DNA of 64,000 nucleotides from Rhynochetos jubatus (GCA_027574665.1 CM050657.1:18773700-18837699), one strand, 5' to 3'; shown: positions 38,801-51,965, counted from the first letter of the stretch. Translations and numbers: made by a program. Notes: a model not told the origin generated them from the letters alone.

Positions 38801-41800
38801 TACACTGTCAAGATTTAGCCAGTTTCAGGTTTGACAGCCTGAGCATCTATTGGTCTTATTCTTTTATCTGATCCAGTCCCTTCTGAGGTCCACCTCAAGC
38901 ATCTCTAGGAAGTAGAAACATTACATTAAGACAGTGAGTGACTTGCCCACCATTGCTTTGGTAGGTGCTCAAACAAGAAAGATTCAGTTCTTCACTACTA
39001 CTCTGAAAACGAGTAACTTTCCCCAAGAACTAACTAGCACATTGAGAGAAATACAACAATGAAGATTAGAAACAAAAATTTCTAGAAGCAACATCTAATT
39101 AACTTTTAAAAAAATCATACTGTATTTGTAGATTGAATCTTTGAATATTTCTTGCTTTACACAACTCAGAGTTGTGCTTCCATTTTTAAAATCCATTATT
39201 TATGGATAAAAGGACAAGTTTGAATTGCATTGCTTCAATCAAGTTTTGCTCCGGAGTAAATGTAGGTTTGTGGGAGTTGTTTTTTTTTTTTTTAAGACAA
39301 GACTGACTTTGCAGTATTAATATTCTAACTTCAGCTTTGTGCATCTCAGCAGTTGTTATCACATATACTCAGTCCTGTATATGAGAAGTCAGTAAGTGAC
39401 AACTGGTGTTCAAAATGAAGAACAAGCAAAGGAAAATTTTAATGATCACTGAAGATGCTAAATGCCCTTAAATCACTTGGTCTTGACTTCTAACGGGATT
39501 GCTGTAACATTAACTCTGACATTACCATTCACAACATCATCACTACACACTTGCATCCTCTCCACCCTATCCCTGCCATTCACTTAACTAGCTTGCGTGG
39601 TAAAAGGTAACCACGACCCCCCATTTCAGAGAGGCTACAGGCTAAGCTATGAGAATTTTTAACATCTTCATGGCCTTCTCCAGTTTCCAGTCATGTAAAC
39701 AGATGAGAATAGTTCTCCTGCAGTTATAAACGGATCCTGCAACTCTGTCCCAACATCACACTTAACCTGGGAGTGTGTATTTCAATGTCCTTGAAACACA
39801 CTTGCGTGACTACTGTTAGAAAACAATAATGAGAATTTGCTAGGTGCAGAAAGCACCCACCCAAGGGAGAGAGGAAGAACATTTCAGCCTGTGTAAAATA
39901 GTCCATCATAAACAGCTAGAAATGATCATTTACTTTCATATCTTTAACTACATTTAAAAATAAAATTAAAAACATAAAACACCTACTAGGTGCAATGAGG
40001 AAGTCTCAAAACTAATGCTGTGGAACTAATGCCTGCAATCAACTCTTTGAACTAAGAATCAAGGCACATTTCTGATCACTAGCAACAACAGACTGTTAGA
40101 CTTCAAGATGCGTGAATGCAGATCACCAATGCCTGCGTTACACAGAAGACTCACGTCCTTCGCACGCTAGTAAGCATGGTTTCAAACGGAACCAGTTTCC
40201 ATTGCAGAGGAATTGTGGGTAAGGGGTGATGGGAAAACAAACCAAAATAAACCCCAAGCTATTGTACCACATTCTGTTTCAGCTGTAACCATGAAATTGT
40301 ACCAAATCATTTGGAATCTGTTTGAATATGATTTGGAATAACAAAAAGCACAGCTTCATTTCAAACCCATTATCAGCCATTATTTTCCACAGGTCAGCAC
40401 ATTTAATGCTCTTAAAGCTGGAAAAAGCTTGAGCAGAACACAATTTCTTTCTATGTTTTTTTGGACAAAATCGAGGAAAGTCCATCCCACAATACTCTCA
40501 CCTCTGTTTACTTTCTCACGTGGGTTTCTGGATCAGTCTGTGAAGTCAGAAAGGGAGAATACGCTCTTTGTGGAGAAAAGAACAGAAGGCAAGCAGAATG
40601 GAGACTGCAGAGCAAGTTCCTCTGCTGGCAAAAATGCTCTGTCTTCCAGATGGTGGGAGAAGGAAGCTGATTACATTCCTGTGGGAAGAACTGCATAGCC
40701 AAATATTTGCCAGGTGCTTCAAGTCTCTTGCTCCGTGCAATTGTCCTGCCCTCTTCTACTCCCTGTTGTTTAGTACAGAAGCTTCATTTTCAGGACAAAT
40801 TGACTGTTTAGAAATTGGAAGAAAATGTTCCCACTGAGGCCAAGACTGGCAGACATTTCTAGGAGTGTAACTTAAGCACACTTCAGTGAAGAGGCGTAGG
40901 GCTAAGAAACCAAAGTAAATAATTTGAGGGAAAAGTTTAGTTTAATCATATCTTCTGGCTTATGTCCAAGAGTGCAAAAAGGCAGAAAGGGAACGATAGG
41001 TAGTACTGAAGATCCCTGTTTTGAGAGCTGGACATTAAGCTGGCATCAAGTTCTCTATTTTCCCTTACAAGGTTGAACCACATATAGCACTGGGTAGACG
41101 GAAAAGGACTACTCATTAGAGGTTTACTGTATTAGGGATATAAAGAACCACTCCACAACTCCTATACTAGCACCACTTGAAAATTGCCAAGTACACTAAC
41201 AAAGGTTCAGTGTGAAACGTCAAAATCATCCCTTTAATCACATACCACTCACGATCACACAAAATCATAATAAACATCAGACTGACCATTTCAGAGTGCC
41301 CACCGGTACTGTGAAGCATTTCATTCACTGCAGAGGCACAGGAGAAACAAACCGCCTTTAGCGGAGCATTGAGGAAACATGCAAATATAGTCAAATCCAA
41401 TCTTCCTGCCAAAAAAAAGAACAATCCCCAACTATAGGCGAGCTTGCGTAAGCAGGTATGAGCTTCCATAATGCCCTTGAGAACGTAACAAATATTTCAT
41501 AACGATATGTGTGAAAACTTCAACTTTATTCTGTATGCCTGCAAGAAATAAAATGTTTGTGCTACCATATGATCCTAGCAGTTTGTAATGTATAGAGACA
41601 AATAAAACCTCCTAAAAATGTAGAGTAGCAATTTTTCAAAGATTCAGAGTATAAGAACACAGGCAGGACCCTTCCCTAGACTGACATTAGAAATCGAAGG
41701 CCTGAGATGAGGAAGGAGTAACTCAGTTTTTAACACTGAGCACATGGACTTAACTTGCACGTTCTACTGGTTTGCTCAGTTGTGCATCATTAGCTGCATG

Positions 41801-43399
41801 TCTTGTCTTTTCATTAAGAAATAAAAAAAGGCAGTATGCTCATTAGCAATGATACATATTTGATAGGCTTTTTATGCTAGTAGCTACTTAATGAGTAAAT
41901 ACTTTTAGTAGCTATTAAATTTGAAATGTAAGGCAAGCAACAAAACATTTTTCCCCTGACGCTAACTTGTTTCTTGGACTTACGAAAGTGCTTTCAGCTA
42001 CATAATACAGAAAGAAAAAGCTTTGTCTTAATCCGTAATGATATTTCAGAAATGACTTTTAGAGTACAGTCATTCTAGAAATTATGAGAAATGAAGACTA
42101 GCAGTGACAACTGAGTTTAGAGTTAAGCCGAGGTTCCTCCAGGGAGAGCACAGCTACCAACCCAAAAATATTATTCTGCTGAGAGAAACCAGGTTTCTTA
42201 TAACAGGTTGTTCTCTTCCAGGTTACAGTAGTTTCCTTAGGAACAGAAGGAAACCTAGATAGAGCCCAGAATGAACAAAACAGACGTGAAGTGCTTACAA
42301 GGAAGATAAAAGTTCAACCTGGAATGCAGACAAGTCTCTTATCCAAGGTACGTTATTGCCCTGGCAAGAAGGTAAAGACCACAGTAGCTGCAACTGGAAT
42401 ATCCAAAGCACAGACAGTAGAAGTACACTGTGAAAGTCACAGAAAGGTTTGTGAAGACCTAGGATAGTAGAACAATTTGAGACATCTCCTCAACATAACC
42501 CTCATCATGATCCTAACTACTACACTGTCTGTTTAAAGTCCTGACTCTCATTGCAGGTGTATAAACTGCAACCATTTATACCAGTGCAATATGAACATAA
42601 GTAGATCTGAGAGACTCTCAGAGCCAGAAAACTCTTGGAAAGAAATGAAAAGGAACAACAAAAAAACAAACCCACAAAACACAGTCTTGCAAAGCTGAGG
42701 AGACCAAAAAAAAAAAACCACAAACCACACACCTTGTTTCTCCTTTCAGAATGAAATTGTCCTCAAATATCTTTCTCCCTCTCTTTGCACATAAAAAAGA
42801 AATACATGAAATAGGCCTAAATTTGTCCTTTTCCTCATCAAATGATCTCAGTAACTCCAATGGGCAACCTGCCAGCAGGGGCAAACAACATGAGGCATAA
42901 CTGAACCATGCTGAAAGTCCAGAATACATCAATGAAAAATTGACTGCCTTTATGGAAAGATTCATAACATATCAAAGACAAAGTTCAGCATCATTGTGAT
43001 TATCTGAGCAATACCAGGCAAGAATCTGCATCCAGAACTCAAGTGTAGTTTGCATTGCCACGTGGTTGGATTTAAGCTAAACTTGGATCTATAAAAGATT
43101 TCACAGTCCACAGGCAACTCATCTTTAATAGCTTTTCCATGGGCAAAACTCTATGCAATATTTTCTGAATACCTACCATTTTCTCTAAATGTTGCTAAAA
43201 AAAATGCAGGGACAGTACATAATTAGAATTTAAACTTATTCTATAATTCTATAGGTCAAGTCATCACCATAGGTTACATCATCACCATTCAGCCATTGCC
43301 TTGAGGAAATCAGTACAATTAATTACAAGGTTTCACCTCAGTGAGAGAAAATGATGATCTAGACAATTATCTCTACCACCCTTAAGTATTATTATTCTA
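35821..43399. other. Anonymous intronic/intergenic DNA
   Basis: Unique AT-rich sequence. A tight cluster of five CpGs lies at 40.13-40.19 kb without a clear exon. The region 42.6-42.75 kb is an A/C-rich low-complexity stretch; the 115-codon minus frame over it (42618-42965) is a by-product of that composition. Confidence 0.55.
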
Positions 43400-43430
43400 C
43401 CCCCCTCCCTACCCACACCACCCCCACCCC
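43400..43430 (-). other. C-rich tract; quadruplex-type pattern on the minus strand
   Basis: Seen: five C-runs (6, 3, 3, 5 and 4 bases) within 31 bp, so the minus strand has five G-runs of at least three with loops of no more than six. The plus strand could form an i-motif. Confidence 0.75.
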
Positions 43431-44139
43431 TAGACAGGTAATAGCTATTAACAACCTCTAACTGAAGTTTGAGACTCAAATCCTTATTTTCACACTAGTG
43501 ACACCCTTACCTCAGTTTTCTTCTGATAAAACAATTATTTGGAGATTAATTGTATAAGGTACCTACCGCTTTCAAATCCTACTGATACCAGGCATCCTTC
43601 AGAGCCAGGCAGAATTTTTGAATACAAGAAACATGCCTTAATTTGTACACCTTCCAAAGTGCTTATTGGATGTGCCTGGTAACCTATTTAAAGCTCCTGA
43701 CTACATGTGCCAGATGAATTAATTTTTCCAAGTGCTAACTGAAAATATATTAGGTTCACATTCAAATCAGAGATACATTCCCAGACCAGAACACTGTAAT
43801 CTCAGATCTTAAGAGGCTCCACAGCAGCAAATGTGATTTTATCTTTGATTTCATGGGTTGTGCCAGTCTTTGCTTCATCTGCAATAGCAATCCCATTTTC
43901 ATGTGTTTAATTTGATGTAAAGGTGTGAAAGTTAGTCAGCTTCCCTAACGAAAACTGTTATATTTCAAGCTGCAACTCAAGGGGAGGTTGGGGGAGGACA
44001 GCAAATGATCTAACCTGCCAGTCACAGACATTTTGAGATGCTTGATACTAATTAAGCATATCAGCTCTGATGTCAGACTCCTGTAAGACAAAGGGCTCCA
44101 TCAAATTGATAAGACTCTGCTAAGCAGGGTTTAAAATTA

Positions 44140-44480
44140 ATTCATAATTTCTTTTATGTTTGTCATGTTTTGTGAAAATGAACTGCCATTCAATTTTTCA
44201 TAAGCTCTGCACACGCAGAAGCTTAATTTCAGGCAGTGTGCTGACAGGCCTGGGTAGTTTTATGAACAAATTATGATTACACACAGTGATCAAGCTCCAG
44301 ATAATTGAAGCAGCACACCAAACTCTCCAGTGTGCAAATATTAATGGATGTCCCCAAAGTCTCTTTCAATCTGCATAATCAAAGAAGTTTTAGCTTCTTT
44401 TTGCATTTGGAATATTTTCAGCATAAATAATTGAAAAGAATTATCCAAAGGATCTTCCAATGAAGATCATTCCATCTTAC
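44140..44480. promoter_or_regulatory. Conserved-non-coding-element-like block
   Basis: Seen: AT-rich, repeat-free, non-coding in all frames, with a dense series of homeodomain-type words (TTAATTCATAATTT, ATTATGATTA, GATAATTGAA, ATTAATGG, AAATAATTG) and TGTGCAAATATTAATGG. Inference: this composition is typical of deeply conserved developmental enhancers, but conservation cannot be seen from one sequence. Confidence 0.3.
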
Positions 44481-44999
44481 ATTTCCTACTGTTTGGAGAT
44501 GAAAAGGAGTGAACCTATGGCATTCAGGGCACATGCCCGGAAAGGGCTATTTCTGCATCTCATATCTGATTGCAAAAATGAACATACTCTGCAATCAAAA
44601 CTTATCTATTTTTAGGGGTGCTGAACTCACTGTTCTCTAATAAATCAGCAGAGCTTTGAGAACACAGCACCTCCAAAAATACTAGAGACAGTGTGTATGA
44701 AGCTTTAATGGCAGAAACATGGCATGATAAACTAGAAAAAAAAGTAAACTCCGTCTAAATGCCAAATATCCGAAATATGTTTATTTCAAAGTGTCCTGGA
44801 TTTCGAGAGTTAAAAAAACAGATCTCAGTGCAAAATATTGGTACTATCAAGAATAATCCAAAGGTTATTGTGAAGATTTAGTTAGCTTTAATGTCTAGTC
44901 TACCGGTGAATATCAAGCTTGTGAATTAACTAATCACAGTGAAAACCAGTAAAAAACTGTCTTTAATATTAAGAATCTAAAGCCACAATTTGTTTCAAG

Positions 45000-45480
45000 C
45001 TGGCAAAGAAAATGGTGAGACTCGTTGCTTTAGGCACTGGGGAAAAAATAGCATTAATATTGTCAAGGCAACAATGGATATATTTTACTATTATTAGGTG
45101 GAAAATTGAAGGTGCAGAAATCCTTCACTTGCTTTGTAATAGCTTGTTTAATAAAGGGGGACCGGAATAATCGTTTTTCAACTTTAATATTATTATAGAG
45201 AAAGAGAAAAATGGTGTCTGCGATCTAATGCTGAAAACCATTTTCCTGCTGGCTGTGAACAACTATGTCTGTTTTGAAAAATCTATTGCTGCAGTAAACA
45301 AAAGAAAAACCTTTCACTATCACCTCATTAAGACAGTCATGAGTGGTTTCCATTGATTAGCTCCTATTAGAGCAATAATGCCCAATATGCTGCATGCTAC
45401 ATGTGAACACTGTTGTGTGCAAACAACTACCAGTGACCAGCAATCAATCAATAATTTTAACCAGAGAGGTAAATGTCATT
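45000..45480. promoter_or_regulatory. Conserved-non-coding-element-like block, SOX/HOX-PBX words
   Basis: Seen: AACAATGG (SOX core), CATTGATTAG and CAATCAATCAATAAT (PBX/HOX-type), GCAATAATGCCC, and ATTATTAGG, within 480 bp of repeat-free, non-coding DNA. It ends about 400 bp before the GC-rich 63-nt exon candidate. Enhancer function is inferred from composition only. Confidence 0.3.
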
Positions 45481-45757
45481 GGATAAGAACATATTAAAAG
45501 CTACTTCATTTTTTTTCCTGATACTCAAAGGAAGAAAAGAGATGTAGAGTTATCCCACCTTGTTAATGAGCATTTTCCTATGAACACAAACATTACACTT
45601 ATGTTAGTCGTTACATCTGAGATGTACCCCTTCACATAAGATTTTGAGGGTGATACATCTAGGTACTGCATTGCTGGGTTTTTTGCCCAGACTTTTAAAA
45701 GTTATAGTTCTAGTTATTAGTGTTGTCTATTTTTCTATTTTACCAACATACCATGCC

Positions 45758-45781
45758 ATTTTACATAGAATTTTACATAGA
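45758..45781. repeat. Perfect 12-bp tandem duplication
   Basis: Seen: ATTTTACATAGA twice in a row. It is a small replication-slippage duplication about 110 bp before the 63-nt cassette exon candidate. Confidence 0.97.
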
Positions 45782-45889
45782 GGTATTTAGTAGCTGCAAC
45801 AGCTACAGGTTTTCATACTGATGAAGTGCAACATTAGAAATGAAAGGGGGTTGCAAATGCAGCATATTCTGGTCAAGTTGTTTCTTCAG

Positions 45890-45952
45890 AGCGCTGGAGC
45901 CCTCCCATGCGGCAGTGGCAGACGGCCAGCCTTTCGTGTGGACTGACTGCAG
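45890..45952 (+). CDS. Candidate 63-nt GC-rich cassette exon (gene unrecognised)
   Basis: Seen: a GC-rich (about 65 %) island of 63 nt in AT-rich surroundings. It is preceded by a pyrimidine-rich acceptor (GTTGTTTCTTCAG) and followed by the donor GTAAACCT after CTGCAG. It carries four CpGs. In the frame that starts with one leftover base it reads ALEPSHAAVADGQPFVWTDC, with G or C at about 16 of 20 third codon positions, a coding-like bias. Length is a multiple of three with phase 2 at both ends, as expected of a skippable cassette. A second frame is also open, so the frame call is not certain. It lies about 400 bp to the right of a block that looks like conserved non-coding sequence. I cannot name the parent protein; the DGQPFVWTD string is loosely lectin-like, but that is too little to assign a fold. 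Confidence 0.4.
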
Positions 45953-47039
45953 GTAAACCTCATTTCTTGATTCAGGGGTTTGATAGGTTTAACAGTTGCT
46001 TTTCAGAAGACTGACGTGAAGGAACATTTCTAAAATCAGTGAGAGGCATGTTGCCTTTTCCCCCCACATCTGGTCTCCAGCAAAACACAAGTGGAACATT
46101 ATTAAGCAAAACACAATGTTTTGCACTTTTGTGAGAAGCCACAGAGCATTGAATTCAGTCTTCTTTTAGGCAAAACAGTGTCCAATGTAATGGCTGACCA
46201 AATTTTAGAATTGTGTTCTTATTTCCTTATGGAAATAAAACCATTATTTTTGCCAATGGGACACCCTCTATCTGACTTCTGTCTATCATTATAGCTGTTT
46301 ATCCACATTTTTCCACTGCCATTCTCTCCTGCTTTTAAGGTGTCTCACTCTTTGATTGGTTTTCCTTTCACTTGAATGCAAATCACAATGCCCACACATT
46401 CACAAATAGTACGTTCTCAAAGTAACTAACTTCTACATTTCAGATTCAAGTAAACATACCAATAATGTCACCAGTCACCTAAATGTCCTGAAATTAACTT
46501 TACCTGTAAAAAAGACTGTCCTTAGATGTTTCTAACTGCTTTTTACTCTTCAGCCTGTGTGATGAATCCATAGGTATACTTTATTCTTAGTCTCTCTCTT
46601 CCTTCAGGGAAGATTACATAAATTATTGAAAAATTTTTCACTGTGAATTGAAAGAACTGACTAGTATCCTTTAAAAAAGGAGGTCCTCAAATTCTATGAT
46701 ACACAACTCCTGGGCTATGGAATTTGATGTAAACTCACTAAAGCATTTCACAAGTTTTGATTTAATTCCACTCTAGCAAATTAGCTATGAGGATGGTAAC
46801 GGAGGTGACTAGTACAACAGGGATCTCTAAGAGGCAGTCAGTGAGTTTTAAGAAGCTACTTAGCTAGAGATATAACACTTCCTACAGCACACCCAAGAGT
46901 GCAGAAGCAGTGAGTGGGCACAGTTACTGCAAAGACGACAATTATAGTTAACAATACTTACAAATAGGGCTGTGTAACTGATGTTGGTAAAACAACACAA
47001 AGGTAAGGGAATGTGACTTTCACCCTGAAGATTGATTAG

Positions 47040-47560
47040 ATGAGCACCCCGCAAGTACCGAGAGAACGATTCTCCTTATCGCATGCACTGCAGGATAAGA
47101 CATTTTTACCACGCCTCTTCACAAAGCCCAGCAACAGTCTCCTCAAAGCGTTATATCATCCGTTTGTGATGTACTTAGCACACAGAAGATGTGCTGGTAC
47201 CGTGTGAACTAACATGTCAGAATGGTCTGGATCAGCACATCCAAATATGTTTCAGCTGGTCATTTATGAAAAACACTGATGCAACATTTCTAGTTTCTCT
47301 TCCAATTAGAGAGAGCTTGTAGCATTCTGTCATCTCCTTCCCCCCTACAATTACTCCCAATTTTAACAGCGCTTTCCCCGGTGAGATACAATGACTTCTG
47401 GCAACATTCATTTCACTATTCCTTGCCAACTTCACACCTCTGTTAAGGAACCAGTGACAGTCACAAGGCTTGCCGATATCATCCTAGGGCGTGTGTACCT
47501 TAATTAACTTAAAAGATCGGTCTGCAAGAACTAACATTTTCATTTGTGAATGCTAAATTC
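47040..47560. other. CpG-retaining block of unknown function
   Basis: Seen: about 15 CpGs in 520 bp, against well under one per 100 bp nearby. Between 47.04 and 47.2 kb several frames on both strands are open; the plus strand includes APRKYRENDSPYRMHCRIRH and the minus strand ALRRLLLGFVKRRGKN. No ATG or convincing splice pair selects one of them. It could be an unrecognised exon, a hypomethylated regulatory element, or a recently inserted unique sequence. Confidence 0.3.
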
Positions 47561-50500
47561 TCTCGACGTGAAAATTAGAAGCCTAAATCAGACACTCTGA
47601 AGTTCTCATTGTGAATCATTATTTTCTAATACTGTATACCTTGTAAACTGCTGCAGATAAAAGCCTTGTCTTCCATTTACAACTGCTTAGAAAAGTAAAT
47701 TCCTTTTTATTAGCTACAGCATGTAAAGTTTTGCAATTGCATTACTAAAAGCAGCTAATTGTTCTTTGAACTAGTAAGTACATAACTCTGAATTGGAAAG
47801 AGAAATGAGTTTCTAGAGTACCAAAATATCCTACTGCATACAGCAGTTTTATATAATGTTTTAATTATTTGTGGAAAGCCTCAGACTAAGTTCTCAAGAC
47901 TTTAGCTTTCTTACTTAATCTAAGAAAATTATTCACAGGGTAACCTGTGAGGCTAACAACTTCAGTAAAAAAAAAAATAAGGTCAATAAAATATAGCTAA
48001 TTCAAAAATACATTTTGTTATTTTATCACCTACAGAACACATGATGGCAATAATATCACTGGAAGTGGTACTCGTTACAGTGTTAGCTGCACTGAAGAGA
48101 GAAGTGTCTCTCAAGGCTGTAAAGTTATTACAGGAATGGTACTACAGAACCAGGCACATACCTTAAGGCCTGCAGGAATGATAGATGCAACACACTAATT
48201 CCTGATGGCTAAAAGGATTTTACATTGTGAAGGTGATTTGTTCAATCTCGTGATATATCTTTAGCTGAGAACCACAATTTAGAAACTCTAGCTAGAATGC
48301 TACAATCACAAGTAAGCTGCAGTGGCAGGTAAACAAGTCAATGACCAAAAGAACTTCAAAAATCAGTAATATTCTCTTTCCAAGAGGTGAGACAGAGATT
48401 ACGGCTGCTACTGGAATTAATTTATTCTAATAAATTTCAACATCTGTGATCCTTTGTTTTGAAGTGATAGCGTCATCCTTCCAAAGGACAGTAGAAACTG
48501 ACACAGTAATTTTGAGAACAGACTAATAATTAAGGATTCAAAATACCACATCTGTAATTGTAGATATGTCTTAGAGTATATATGCTCACAGGTTCCCGCT
48601 TACCTCACTTTATTTTTGAGGGAGACAGAGAAAGAATGGGAAAGAGTGTTTGCCATATCATGCAGAACATTTGAAGTTACAGAAACTCGTATTACAAAGG
48701 TTTTCAGGGTGCATATTATCAATGTTAGTTTTCACAGAATACTATGAGATTAAAATCTAAGAAAAGACTTAGAGAAAGTTTACAAAAACTAAAGTTAATT
48801 TCCAATATGTAGATATTTTTCTGGAAGAGGAAGCATAACACATCAATGCACAAAGTCGCTGTATGACACCTCAGAGCCGGCTGCCATCAGATCTCAAGAA
48901 AGATATTTTGATAAACCCTACCAGGAGCTACTCCTCCACTGCCTCAGGACTTCCTCCGACCCCTTCCACACTTCTTGTGAGAGCCACTGCAGACATGAGG
49001 CCTCTGCCCGGGCAGTGGCAACAACAATAGCAAACATAGGAAAAGCTGCCATCAGGCATTTATTTTATCTGACCCAGTTTGCAGATCTCATGCCCTCTCC
49101 TTGCTATGGCTCAGGCAGCAAAACAATAATGAGTTTCTATTCCAAACTGAACTCTATTCTCTTCATGGTGACATTACTGTGTGTCTTTTGAGTTGGAGAC
49201 TCTCCCAACTTACATGATGTTTGCAGGAATTCAAGGCCCACCATAATAGGAACTTTGTGACTGCACTATCATTGCCAATACCAAGTTGGGGGTTTTCCTC
49301 TCTTTTTTTCTTTTAATTAAAATTTAAAAAAATAAATAAGAAAGAAAGCTTTCATATTCCTCATTCTCTGGAAATTATTTTTAAAATAATAGAGTAAATA
49401 CAGCAGCAGATGTTTTACTGAAACACTGTCTGTAAAGAATCCTTTATATAAGCCTTTTTCCATTTTTTTTAAACCAAGAATAAAATCACTTTTCCTCACA
49501 TTTAATTACATGTAGTTGAAGGCAACTTCTTCAGTAATTAAGGAGTTATATGGTATGCAAATATTAGTATTTACTTATAAGTTGTCTCAAAAAAGGCAAT
49601 AATGCTTTAATAATTACTAAGTCCTGCATGTTATTAATTTAGCTATGTGGAAGATGAGCATTTTCTTTATTATTTCCAGATATAGCTTGATACAATCTTT
49701 TATCTGAAAACATACTAAACAACTCATGAAGGCATCAGGAAAGGATTTTATACAACACACTACAGCCATGCTAACTCTATGGGGTCTTCGGGAAACACTG
49801 ATTCCAACCATTCTTTTCAGCACACAGCCTGTCACTTGAAGAAAGGATTTTGGAAAAAATGTGTGGTGTTTCCTTGGTTAAACTGAATGAACTCACCCTG
49901 CTTGACTCAAAATTCAACTCCCTCATGCTATCCTTTCACAAAAGGGGTGATAATATCCATAAGGTTGATTTGGCAGCAGGAGACGACTTCAATCTGAATC
50001 AGTCCTGGCTTTTCCAAGTCTCCATGCTTTGGTTTACTTGAGAAGCTGCTCTCACACCTATCCTCTCTGCTTCTCAAGAGGCACCAGCTTCAATTTAGGA
50101 GTGGCAACTATGGAAAAGCTCAATATCACATTGTGTTAAAAAGAATGCCCTTTTAAATCTTCTTTCAGGTTATTGCATTCACAATAGAAGGGGAGATTTC
50201 TTAGCTTAGAGAACTTCAGGAGCACAAAATGCAGCAGGAAAAGCACAGGAGGCACCAACAGCCCAAGGTCCTGGGGTTCCCAAAACAAGCAGGGAACAGA
50301 ACCACTGTCAGCTCTTAAGGGACAGTGTTTATCTGGGAACCCAAATTTTGCACAAGTTCTCCAACCCATGGAGCCACTGAAAGCTGCTGGAGTTGAGAAA
50401 GCAAAAGCAGAAGGAAAGATCTCTTCATTCAGGTGCACTGTGGGCCATAAAAAAGTTTGTTTTTCTAACCTTTTATCTGAATCTGTCTCATCCTCAGATC

Positions 50501-51919
50501 AGAGTTCTCCCTCTTATACAACCACCCTGCCCTAATTAAACCAAGCTATAGAGATTAGAAGCCCAGTAGTGTCTGTCAGCATACTTATTTTACGGAAACA
50601 GTACCTTTCAAAGCTATGGCTGACTTCCCTAGCTGTGGGACAAGGTATTTCAGGGCCATTAACCCTGTAGTGCTTTTATTCTATCTCTTAAGATCAACAA
50701 GCAAGTCAAACTTTATCCTACCTACCCCCTCTTTCCTATCCAGTTTTCGAACATGTCTGAAAGAGCTTCTCAACTACTTTCATTCCATTACCTTAAGTAC
50801 TTAAATTTCATTTCAGTAAGGCACTGTTTAATGAATATTTATGAGCAGATCCTGCAGTGTTCATTGAAACCGTAGACTTCCCTTCACAGCAGGCTACAGA
50901 TTTACATTTTGCTTTTTATTACTAAAATGTTAGCCACACAAATTGATGTCACTTAGAAAATAAGATGACAGTTCTTCCTGCAACTCTAGCACCTTCATCT
51001 GAGTAACTTCGTCTATCATACTATTCTTTGGCTCCAAAGAAATCTAGTTTATATTTTCAATGTGCAATATTTAATTAAAAAAATGCATCATTATAAAACT
51101 TCCAACAGCCAGGATTTACACATGGCAGCCTCAAGTCAGCAAACCACTGTGAGTAGTCTCCCTGAAGTCACTGATATCACTGGCATGAACAAAATTACTC
51201 ACTTGCATAAGTGAACACAAGACAAAATCTTCATTACAACCACACGCAACCTGATAAACAGCACTGTTACACTAAGGTTTCTTCTCCTGTAGGCAATGAG
51301 TAGAGGCTGTTGATCCCAACAATAGTGATGCACAGGAGCAGCACTGCAAGGCCATCTTGCCAATTTTTTGCCAGCTCCAGAAATGCAAAACCTTTCTTTG
51401 AAGTGGCAACGATCACTTAAACAAGTTAGTCCATTGCAACAAACACAGAAAACAAGAAACATCAGCATTCCTCTATTTAGTAACTTCCATTTTACACTTG
51501 CGAGAGCAGGGGTAAGCAGTTCTAGCTTTATTTAAAAGTATACACACAACTACCCATATTCAAAGGATACAGGGTTCATTGTTTTTAAAATAGATAAGTG
51601 ACTTGAACACTTCGCACACAGCTGTGTAACTAACCGGCGAATAAGCAACAAGATGTTCTCTGTGACCAGCTGCAGTCCAAGATGAACTTAAACAAGATCA
51701 ATTCAAGCAAAGCAGCCCAGGAAGCAGGGATAAAAAGAGAAAAAAACCAAAAAGCTCCACACACAACAAAAAGTCAATGCACCAAAAAAACCCAGGAAAA
51801 GTCATATTCTGGTATTCCCCACTTTACTTACTTTTACTGTTAAATTGAGTTTCTTTGTCTTTTTCTTCAGAGTAGCAAGAGTGTGAAAAACAAAAACTTC
51901 CATGTTATCAGACAGAGCT

Positions 51920-51921
<2 letters not shown>
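47561..51921. other. Anonymous DNA
   Basis: 47.56-47.80 kb is AT-rich and enhancer-like in word content. 48.88-49.05 kb is a GC-elevated patch (CAGAGCCGGCTGCC, CTGCCCGGGCAG) with no assignable frame. A strong minus donor at about 49.9 kb (GCAGG followed by GTGAGTTCA) closes only a 36-nt open segment. Nothing else is supported. Confidence 0.5.

Positions 51922-51965
<44 letters not shown>
51922..51965. repeat. (AT)22 microsatellite
   Basis: Seen: 44 uninterrupted bases of alternating A and T. About 70 bp to the right is a shorter alternating palindrome, TATATACGTATATA (52037-52050). It is likely polymorphic in length and prone to cruciform or slipped structures. Confidence 0.98.

Noticed and set aside
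42618-42965. Longest minus-strand open frame (115 codons)
   Set aside because: Its F/V/C-rich peptide comes from an A/C-rich low-complexity tract read in reverse; no splice signals.
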